In this document: one piece after another, positions 20,901 through 27,918 of the stretch | Layout of the letters: each line of letters opens with the position of its first letter | How positions within the stretch are numbered: position 1 is the stretch's first letter | Source of the DNA: Chlamydomonas sphaeroides | Lineage: Eukaryota; Chlorophyta; Chlorophyceae; Chlamydomonadales; Chlamydomonadaceae | DNA: 27,918 nt | Direction: 5' to 3' | NCBI GenBank assembly: GCA_001662425.1 | Contig: BDDC01001037.1 | Span: forward strand, 1-27,918 | Program-made: the position numbers and the translations under genes | The notes under the pieces: model-generated | Told to the model about the DNA's origin: nothing | What the model saw: only the letters and a program-made list of their open reading frames with translations | The model's database searches: none

Positions 20901-22741
20901 GACCCCACAGGCCGATGTGCACCGCACCTCGCCAGCCAGCCGCGTTTCCTGCTTGCGCGCAGTTCAGCGGCCGGCAGGACATCGCCGACGTCAAGGAGTT
21001 TTCGTGGAGCCGCACCGGCTACCCTCACCCCGACTCGTCCCACAAGTGAGCCCTGCGGTCAGTGGCAGCGCAGCGAGCGCACCGCCGCTCGCTCCCAGGC
21101 GCTCCCCAGCCATCTTCCCTGCCCCAGCCCATCGCCGGATGGTGTTCGGATGGTAACGAGCCGCGGCCTGCCTGTCAAGGGATGTTGCCTGGCCTGTGCT
21201 CTTGCCGCAGCGTGACGCTGGGCTACATGAGCTCAGAGGACATGTGCAAGTGAGCGGGCGGGTGGGCATGGCGGCGGAGAGGGCGCCCAGCAAGACGGGA
21301 GGCCGCGCCGCCTGGAGCTGCGCATAGTCCGAGGGCGTGGTCGTTGGGTCTCTAGCGGCTCAAGGGTCTCTGGCGAGGGGCGCTTTGGCCATGGGGACTT
21401 GGAGTGGCGGGGGCGCTGAGCAGCGTGACACTAGGGTACAGCGACAGTGCAAGTCGCCTTTAATGCCGCGAGCAACACGCCGCGCTCGTGTTGATGCGGA
21501 CCGGCAGGTGCCTGCCCCGCCGCTGTGTCTGTACCCGCCATGCCTGGCCTCATAGGCAGGCCATGCCCTACCTCTGAACACCTCTGTGCCCCTGCAGGTA
21601 CAAGTACCTCATCTACGTGGAGGGCGCCGCCTTCTCCTCACGGCTCAAGTACCAGCTCCTGTGCGGCTCGGTGATGGTATCGCATAACGTGAGCCAATCC
21701 TGCTGGCGGTTGCATGTGGGCGCCAGGAGGCGGGGCCCGGCGCGCCGCCGCATCCGGCGCCCGGAGTCCAAGAGGCGCCCGGCGGGTTGGGATGGCGTCG
21801 TGTTGCATTGGGGCCGGCGCTCGCTGAGCGGACCCTGCCGCGAGCCCCAACCGCGGCTCCCCGCTGCCCGCCTCGCGTCTACGCCACCCTGCGCACCCTG
21901 CGTCCTGCAGCCGCGCTTCCGTGACATCGCGCTGTCGGTGCTCAAGGAGGGGCGGGACATCCACAACGTCGATGCGAACTGGACGGCGCTGGAGGCCACC
22001 TACCACCGGCTGCAGGCCGCCGACCAGTCGGCGCTTGCGGCGCACGCGCGCAGCCTTGCGGACCGGTGCGTGTCATTGTCACTTGGCCGGGGGCGAGGCG
22101 CGAGGGCTGAGGCGACAGCAGGCGGCGCCAGCCCCCGGTTCTGCCACGCCACCTGTGCGATGGCTAGCGCCAGGGGCGAGTACGAGATGCGCTTGCCTGG
22201 CCGCCCAGACGGGGCGCGCCCATGGGCGATGACGTCCGCTCCCGGGTATCCCACGGCCGGGTACCGCCCCGCAGCTTCTACGACTTCTCCTCCCCCCGCG
22301 GCCTATCTTGCTACATCGACGAGATGCTGTGGCAGTGGCACGACCACGTGCAGACGTGGAAGGTGGCGCCGCCCAACACCACTACCGAAGTGGTGCGCCG
22401 GGAGGGGCGCGGGGCCCAGGGGCGCGGGGCCCAGGGGCGCGGGGCCCAGGGGCCCAGGGGCCCAGGGGCCCAGGGGCGCGGGCGGCGGCGCGGGCGTGCA
22501 CCCTCACGAGCCGTACCGGCTCGGTGCTGACACAGCGCCGCGAGGGCGCACTTTGTGGCGAGCTTGTTTGCTCTGTGAGGACTTGATGCCGCACTGCCCC
22601 CCCCCCTCGCAGGATGTGGACACGCTGTACAAGTTCGCGCTGCCGTTTGTTGGCACGGACGAGCAGGGCGGCGCCGTGTGCCTGCCTGCGACATCACCCT
22701 GTCAAGAGGCAGCCGGCCGGCGACGGCAACGGCGGCGCTAG
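17765..22741 (+). CDS. Glycosyltransferase family 90 (CAP10-like), putative type II membrane protein
   Basis: GT90 enzymes are secretory-pathway transferases that add xylose or glucose to proteins or glycans; the donor and acceptor here cannot be predicted. Model exons: 17765-17915, 18063-18126, 18291-18384, 18548-18616, 19251-19362, 19612-19716, 20218-20241, 20579-20724, 20963-21045, 21211-21249, 21598-21688, 21911-22065, 22275-22392, 22613-22741. All junctions agree in phase and give 459 residues, a normal family length. Family marks are IPN|VEFTLHASDD (core strand and acidic loop), FVFP|DHGYLDF, the sugar-nucleotide region WASKIPKLLYRGVNSSDVRRR, and the hallmark YKYLIYVEGAAFSSRLKYQL followed by LCGSVMVSHN. 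The N-terminal exon has a hydrophobic span (SFVVSILVSVALTAASIVAQ, residues about 31-50) that could anchor the protein. Exons from 19251 to 22065 are firm. The first four are inferred from phase, splice signals and the family-like CDKYDEW|FAPIRAAGQYW. The last two fit but are less conserved. Confidence 0.82.
20218..20241 (+). other. 24-base micro-exon of the GT90 gene
   Basis: The flanking exons leave one base (g at 19716) and take up two (ac from 20579). The 24 bases between acceptor cctccag and donor gtgagc supply exactly DHGYLDFNY across the junctions. This restores the FPDH-type string expected in GT90 between the core strand and the RG motif. Confidence 0.75.
22404..22480 (+). repeat. G-rich minisatellite in a GT90 intron
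   Basis: Three copies of a 15-base unit (ggggcgcggggccca, at 22404, 22419 and 22434) are followed by three copies of an 8-base unit (ggggccca, at 22449, 22457 and 22465) and a G/C-rich end. It lies inside the intron 22393-22612, 11 bases after the donor. Read through, it would encode RGAQG repeats and stop at 22528-22530. Confidence 0.9.
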
Positions 22742-24625
22742 GCTCTGTTGAGCGCACAGCCGTCACACAGCCCACTGAGCTGTGTGAGACTTGTTTGACG
22801 GCGCAAGTGGTGTCAGCAAGCAGGAGGGGGTAAAACACATTCCTGGTCACAGCTTTTTCACTTCATTCTTCTTGTGTGACCCCATTCCTGGTTCCTGGCA
22901 CTGGGGAGCGCGGCTCAGGGTCGCTGGGCTGCTGCAGCATGCTTGCGGGCGCTGGGACGTGCTGGTGCGTAGCACGGGTGAGGGGAGGCGGCCGCCGCAG
23001 TACTGGCGAGCGTCGAAGTGCTTGGGGTTCCTCCTGAGGAAAGGCAGGTAGCCATCGGAGTGTGCCAGTGGGGTATTCAGATGAGTGTTAGGTATGCATC
23101 GTATGGCTCGGGATCTCGCAACCTCAAGGCGGCGGCCCCCAGCCTGGGGGCTCGTGGCCGGTGGGGTGGAGGCGGCGGCGACGCGAGGCTGGACCGGCGA
23201 GGGCGAGGGTGCGCGTGGCAAGGGGGTTGTCCCCCTGGTGTGCAGTAATCATCGAAGTAAAGTCGTGAGTGCCGGAGGTAGTGCTCACGGTTCGTGGTGC
23301 GGTGGAGCGGGCAGCAGCTCGCAGTGCTATCCTTCGCAACGCAGCGCGTGTGCGCCAGTTAGGTAGGTGGCGATTTTCGGAATGTACTGGATCCTGTCCG
23401 CTTGGCGGCCCCCACGGGGGGGCCCGTTTGACGCCTTGACTTCGATGGTGTTGAACTAACGTGGGAGTCAGGGTAGAGTTGGCATGAATAACTGCGGCGG
23501 GAATCCGGGGGTGATAGGTGCAGTGCAGGAATGGTGAGCGCGCGGGCTCCAGGCCCCTAGACTAGGTTAGCGGGGAATGGCGTCAATCCGGTTTCTGAGT
23601 CGTCGCCTTTTGTTGCTCTTTATGTCGGGGCCCCCTGGCCTTAGTGCAGACGATGCTGGCGCGGATCCGTGTGGACCGGGCGCTGTCCAGTGCCAAGGGC
23701 GACGTAGGCCCGCCTCGCGCCGCTGTCCATGCGACCCGATGAGTGCTACGCCCGCACGGCTGTGGCCAAGGTTGGGCATTCCTTCATCCTCCTTGACTGC
23801 GCCATGATCCTGCAGACTTGCTGGCTAAGGGCAGGTTGGGGGCCCAATTGGGGCCCAGCGGCAACGGCGCTCCTCGGCTCCTGGCATTGCCAACGCCCGG
23901 CGTCTGTGTCCCTCAGTGCCAGCGCCGGGCCGTGCATTGGCGCGAGGCCGCGGGCCGGGGACCCGGGGTGACACGGTATGTCGAGACCATGAAGCAGCCT
24001 GCCAGTCGAAGGTGGTGCTGTGAAAGAAAGCGAAAGTACGCGAAGGCAGCACGGTATCCGGCGCTCACGCGACCAAGAAAACCGGCCCCCGCATATGTTA
24101 CCCGAGCGTTAATGACGGGTACGTGGTGAGGAATGGTGCGAAGTCGACGGCTTGCACTGAAGAATCAGCGTGGAAGTGAGGGCAGGGTGCTGGAGACAAC
24201 CGCCAGTACTGGCAGCCCGGGGACTTTAAGACGAATTGGACGGCTAAGCGGCCACCAGATGCACGCCCCGCGGCTTGGCGGGCGCGAGCCGGCACATAGA
24301 CGGAGCGAGACATTGGTGCAAAAAATTGCTGTCATGAGACTGTCATTCAGCCGCTGGCGTGGTGCTCTTCCCGTCCCCAACGCAACTGGGATGCACCTGT
24401 TAGACGGGGCGTGCGGGGCGAGGAGGCTGTGGGCGGGCGCTCGGCGATGGCTAGCAGGCCGTCCAGGTAGCAGGCCCATGCTGCTGGTGCAATTGGGCTG
24501 AGTGCTGCACTGCTAGGTTGCTTGGCCGCCTGCTGACACCACATTGCTGGCAGAGCTAGGCGGGATCATAACATGGAGCATGGAGATCAGGACGGACTCG
24601 GTAAGACCATATCACCACGCAGTAG
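22742..24625. other. Spacer between the GT90 and RPL10A genes
   Basis: No coding region is supported on either strand; open frames are short and lack family motifs. The stretch receives the 3' ends of two converging genes. Besides the inverted repeat after the GT90 stop, it holds a weaker one (ggtcaca 22845-22851 with tgtgacc 22875-22881). I see no TGTAA signal for GT90 on the + strand. Confidence 0.55.
22763..22787 (+). other. Perfect inverted repeat just after the GT90 stop codon
   Basis: TCACACAGC (22763-22771) pairs perfectly with GCTGTGTGA (22779-22787) across a 7-base loop. It begins 21 bases after the stop and would form a hairpin in the 3' UTR. No function can be assigned. Confidence 0.7.
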
Positions 24626-24630
24626 TTACA
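24626..24630 (-). terminator. Putative poly(A) signal TGTAA of RPL10A
   Basis: The + strand reads ttaca, which is TGTAA on the coding strand, 310 bases after the RPL10A stop codon. TGTAA is the usual poly(A) signal in chlamydomonad algae. A five-base match can occur by chance, but position and strand fit. Confidence 0.5.
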
Positions 24631-24939
24631 CGCATTCCGCAGATCAGTGAGCGCTCAAAGCGGTCGTATGCAGTCACTTTCCTCGCGCGGCAAAGCAGCA
24701 ACGAACAAAGCCCCGTGTTGAGCTCCCAATGGATCCGGCGGCGCGCGCGCCCCGGCCCTTGGTAATGTCCGTGCGACAAGCACTCTCCGACCGTGGGTGG
24801 TGGAACCCGTAAACCCCTCATCGACCCACCCGCCGGACCGCGCGTGGGGCCAGCACGCGCGGCTGGACCCGGCGGGCGCCCCGCCGCGCTACGCTGCGAC
24901 GCCGCACAGGAGCCTCACGGCCCCCACGACAGCAGCCAC

Positions 24940-26641
24940 TTAGTAGATGCGGATGGGCTTGCCCATGGAGGACTTGATGTAGAAGCAGCGCACGTTCTGC
25001 CAGTTCTTCTTGAGCAGCGAGACCAGGAAGTTGATGGCGTACATGATGTTGGTACGGATCTCGCCCTCGGTCATGCCCACGTTGGCGACGGCCACACCCA
25101 TGCACAGCACCTTCTTGAGCTGGAACTTGATGGAGCACTTGGTCTCCAGCACCTGGCGGGTGGCGGATCGTGAGGGAAAAGGGAGGGGACGTTGGCGGCC
25201 GGGAAGGCGGGACGAAGGGATATGGACAGAAGGGAAGCGGGTGACCGGCGAGGCGACATAACGCCAGCGGGGAGCGGCCCAGGGCCAGCAGGGTCGGGAG
25301 GGAGAGCGGCTGCGCCAGGGATGGGCGCTGAGGAAGATGGGAGCTGCGGGCTCAGCGCAGGCTGAGTAGCTCCGGTGCCGAGGTCCACGGGCTGACACAG
25401 CTGGCCCACCCTGGGACAGAGCCGTCCAGCCGCCGCCGCCGCCAGCGCCCGCACAGCCAGGGCTGCACCCGCCAGGTCACCGGCACTGAGCGCGGTGGAC
25501 CGCCCAGGCGGGTCGCTGGGCGCAATAGCGCCTGCGGCAGCGGCGGCTGCGGCAGCGGCTCGCCCGCACCGCGCCAGAGAGCAGGGCTGCGCATCGTGCC
25601 CCGGCGCCGGCCGAGTGCCGGGCAGGGCTGCTTGCTCCAGCTCCAGAGGGGCATGCGCCCGGCAGCACCGGTGCTGGTGCAGGGGCGTGGGCTGCTGGCC
25701 GCCAGGCGCCGCTCCAAAGCGGCCGGTCTCCGGCGCCTCCTCTCTGGCACCTGCTTAGCCCCCGGCGGTCCACCTTCGGCGTGGCACCTCCGGCAGCTAC
25801 GCCTGTAGCTGCTGCACACGGTTCGCCCGGCTGCTCCGGTTGCTACGCCTGGCTGCGCCAGTTGCTGTCAGTCGCCACGCCAAGCCGCTCGCCAGCACGC
25901 CGGTGATCGAGGTTCGGCGCCGGGGCACGCGTACGCGTACCCCCATGGCACGGCACGCCACCTTGCGCCGCTCCGTTCGTCCGGGCCGTTTCCCACCCCT
26001 CCCAACCGACTCCATCTCCAATGACCAGCTTCGCGCCAGGAGTACCCACCATCTCCTCCAGGTTCTTGTTGATGGGGGCAGGGAACTTGCCGGCCTTGTT
26101 GAGGCCGGGGCCGAGCAGACGGGGAATCTGCTTGATGACCGAGTCCGAGGCCAGGAAAGCGTGGTAGCCCTGGGCTGCGCGCCGAAGAAGGAATGCGAGG
26201 TCAGCCGCCGCGTCAAGCTCGCAGAACACAAACAAGGCAGCAGCAGCTCACCGAGCTTCTTCACCAGCTTCTTGTTCTTGTTCAGCTTCTTCAGGTCCTC
26301 CACGCCCTTGGCGTCGACGCCGATGGCGCCGGCCTGCTCGCAGTGCTTCACATCACCCAGCACGCAAACGCGCATGCGGGGGCGAGGCACGAACGGCAGG
26401 CGGACGGAGCCGCTGAAACGCTTGTCCTTCTGGGGGTCGTAGTTCTTGAGACCAATCTGCAGCTCAATGGTCTCCAGGAACTTCCGGGGCTTGGCCTTAG
26501 ACCCCTCCACCACGGCTGCGCAGCAAGAGGGGGCGTAGCGACGTCAGAGCGACAAACGCGAGAAGTCGCGCAGACCGCCGCCGTCATGTATCGCTTACTG
26601 GAGACGCTCTCGCGGAGGACGTCGCCCGAGATTTTGCTCAT
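24940..26641 (-). CDS. RPL10A: 60S ribosomal protein L10a (uL1), complete gene
   Basis: Component of the L1 stalk of the cytosolic large ribosomal subunit, which helps move deacylated tRNA out of the E site. Exons in transcript order: 26641-26599, 26515-26252, 26174-26050, 25152-24940. The junctions leave 1, 1 and 0 bases and join in phase to 645 bases, or 214 residues, which is the normal length. The protein starts MSKISGDVLRESVS; recognisable strings are KFLETIELQIGLKNYDPQKD, RFSGSVRLPFVPRPRM, LKKLNKNKKLVKKL, AFLASDSVIKQIPRLLGPGL, IKFQLKKVLCMGVAV, NFLVSLLKKNWQNVRCFYIK and the end SSMGKPIRIY. The start context acaATGagc suits algae. The exon 3 acceptor at 26175-26176 was chosen over one five bases further in because only it keeps the frame (KKLAQGYHAFL). 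Intron 3 is 897 bases. No C/D-box snoRNA motifs were seen in it. Confidence 0.97.
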
Positions 26642-26932
26642 TGTTGCTGCTCTACCACAACATACAGCTGGGAAAGGGAGAATTTGGGACGCACGCTGAC
26701 TATTCGGTCGCGGGCCCACACGGTCGTACAGCAGAACAAGCTTCGCGCGCTTCACGCTCCTCACGCGCGAAAACAGATAACTCGCTCAGGGTACTTGCAG
26801 ATTACCGCGGGGAGCGCAGAGGGGTAGCCAAAGGGCGGTGCGCCACGCTGGTGATTTACGGACATCGTGCGGCCTAGCCTTGGTCGTGGCTGCTCGGTCT
26901 TGGCACCGGGCCATCAGCACTCCAGGGCATTC
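26642..26932. other. Upstream region of RPL10A
   Basis: This lies between the RPL10A start codon and the 3' end of the next gene, so it should hold the RPL10A promoter and 5' UTR. No TATA-like or other promoter motif stands out, and no coding frame is supported. Confidence 0.4.
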
Positions 26933-26937
26933 TTACA
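26933..26937 (-). terminator. Putative poly(A) signal TGTAA of the LRR gene
   Basis: The + strand reads ttaca, giving TGTAA on the - strand 163 bases after the stop codon of the leucine-rich-repeat gene. Distance and strand fit the usual algal arrangement. It also marks the likely boundary with the RPL10A promoter region. Confidence 0.5.
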
Positions 26938-27100
26938 TGCATAAGGACTCTGAGCAGACAGTGAGGTCCTGCGCAGCCCATTGCGCCCCCATTATCGCCA
27001 GACATGCCCGGGTCCTCCTGGGTTCCCACATCGCCTGACACCCACCACATCGTGCCCGCTCCCCGCACGCCCCCGCTCCTCCTCCTTGCCCCCCCCCACC

Positions 27101-27630
27101 TCACGCACGCGGCTTGCCCGCCTCGCCGCCCTTGCCACCCGCCGCCGCCGCGCCCTTGGCCCCGGCCGCCTGGCGTGCGCGCTCGCGCAGCCGCCGCAGC
27201 AGCGCCGCCACCTCCGCCGGCAGCCGCTCGCAGCCCGCCATCCGCACCACCAGCCCCGGCCCCAACCCAGCCCCTCCCGCTCCCGCGCCCCCCACCGCCG
27301 CCGCCAGCCCACCGCGCGCCTGCTGCCCCCTCCCCGCTCCCCCTCCCGCCCCTGCAGCTCCCGCCCCGCCCGCTCCGCCGCCGCTCAGCCCCCGGTCCAG
27401 CCGCTCCTGCTCCGCCGCCGCCGCCTCGGCCGCCAGCGCTGGCAGCGTGATCCGTGCCAGGCAGGGGCTGTTGCTGATGTCCAGCCGCGACAGCACCGGG
27501 CTGCCCAGCGCCAGCTCCGTCAGGCGGGGGCAGGCGCGCGCCACGGCGGTCGTCAGCAGCGGCGAGGCGCAGGAGAGGGACGTGAGCGACTTGCAGCCGC
27601 TGGCGTCCAGGTGCTGCAGGCCGTCGCAGG
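27101..27630 (-). CDS. Leucine-rich-repeat (F-box/LRR-like) protein, last exon
   Basis: C-terminal 175 residues of a protein whose earlier exons lie upstream, mostly or wholly beyond the window. The exon follows a good acceptor (ccacccgcag) at 27631-27640, begins with two bases of a split codon and ends at TGA 27103-27101. It opens with cysteine-containing leucine-rich repeats: CDGLQHLDASGCKSLTSLSC, ACPRLTELALGSPVLSRLD and NSPCLARITLPAL. These have the LxxLxxxxC spacing typical of F-box/LRR adaptors of SCF ubiquitin ligases. A long Gly/Ala-rich stretch, a short segment (VVRMAGCERLPAEVAALLRRL) and a basic tail follow. Whether an F-box is present cannot be seen, so a ligase role is only inferred. 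Confidence 0.65.
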
Positions 27631-27640
27631 CTGCGGGTGG

Positions 27641-27918
27641 GGGATGCGGGCAGGCGCGAACAGGGGTGGTGGGGATGGGGACTCGCACGGATGGGCATGC
27701 GCGCGGCGCGCGGGAGTATTCCTCATAGACGGAAGTGTTCAGAAAAAGGTAAGACGGAAGTGTGTGGTGTGTGAGGTTACAGCGGGCGGGCCGTGCGCGG
27801 CGGTGACGGCCCGCAGGTGCAGACGTGAGGCCTGGCTGCCCGGCATTCCGCGCCGTGCCCTCCTCCCCGTGGCCGTGGCGTCCCCTGCTCCCCCTGGCGC
27901 CCCCCCCCCCCAGTGCTC
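27641..27918. other. Probable intron upstream of the LRR exon
   Basis: No leucine-rich-repeat-like frame continues here on the - strand, so I read it as intron up to the window edge. It contains a 12-base direct repeat (agacggaagtgt at 27727-27738 and 27752-27763) and a C-run near 27900. Confidence 0.4.

Noticed and set aside
25153..26049. Possible C/D-box snoRNA in RPL10A intron 3
   Set aside because: No RUGAUGA box C was found on the coding strand by eye, so there is nothing to support it.
26193..26699. 168-codon frame on the + strand opposite RPL10A
   Set aside because: Antisense shadow of exons 1 and 2 of RPL10A.
27114..27728. 204-codon Pro/Ala-rich frame on the + strand
   Set aside because: Mirror of the Gly/Ala-rich LRR exon on the - strand; no motif.
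1..27918. Prokaryotic features: operons, CRISPR array, insertion sequences, phage genes
   Set aside because: All recognised genes are eukaryotic and intron-rich; no regularly spaced repeats, transposase or phage-like frame was seen.

Overview
The window is nuclear DNA from a green alga, most likely a chlamydomonad or volvocine species. The signs are a very high GC content with strong G/C at third codon positions, and genes split by many short GC-rich introns with donors such as GTGAGC, GTGCGC and GTGCGG. TGTAA-type poly(A) signals occur, and the proteins resemble those of plants and algae. There is no bacterial gene order, operon, CRISPR array, insertion sequence or phage module. The species cannot be named from the sequence alone.

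Layout. (1) 155-about 1997, + strand: the 3' half of an MRS2/CorA-type magnesium transporter whose 5' part lies before the window. (2) 1998-4038: spacer with no supported gene. (3) 4039-16732, + strand: a complete clathrin heavy chain gene. I traced 37 exons and 36 introns that join in phase to 1714 residues; three introns appear to be GC-AG, and a 355-base assembly gap lies inside the last intron. (4) 16733-17764: spacer. (5) 17765-22741, + strand: a glycosyltransferase family 90 (CAP10-like) gene. It is well supported from 19251 onward and probable upstream. The model has 14 exons, including a 24-base micro-exon, joins in phase and gives about 459 residues with an N-terminal membrane anchor. 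(6) 22742-24625: spacer with small inverted repeats. (7) 24940-26641, - strand: a complete four-exon gene for cytosolic ribosomal protein L10a (uL1), 214 residues. (8) 27101-27630, - strand: the last exon of a leucine-rich-repeat protein of F-box/LRR type, whose other exons lie mostly or wholly beyond the window.

The genes are unrelated housekeeping functions: magnesium transport, vesicle coats, glycosylation, translation and possibly ubiquitin ligase targeting. They do not form a pathway or cluster. I found no convincing undescribed system. The most notable points are a partial exon duplication that makes an in-frame cassette exon in the magnesium transporter, the three GC-AG introns in the clathrin gene, the micro-exon, and a G-rich minisatellite in a glycosyltransferase intron.
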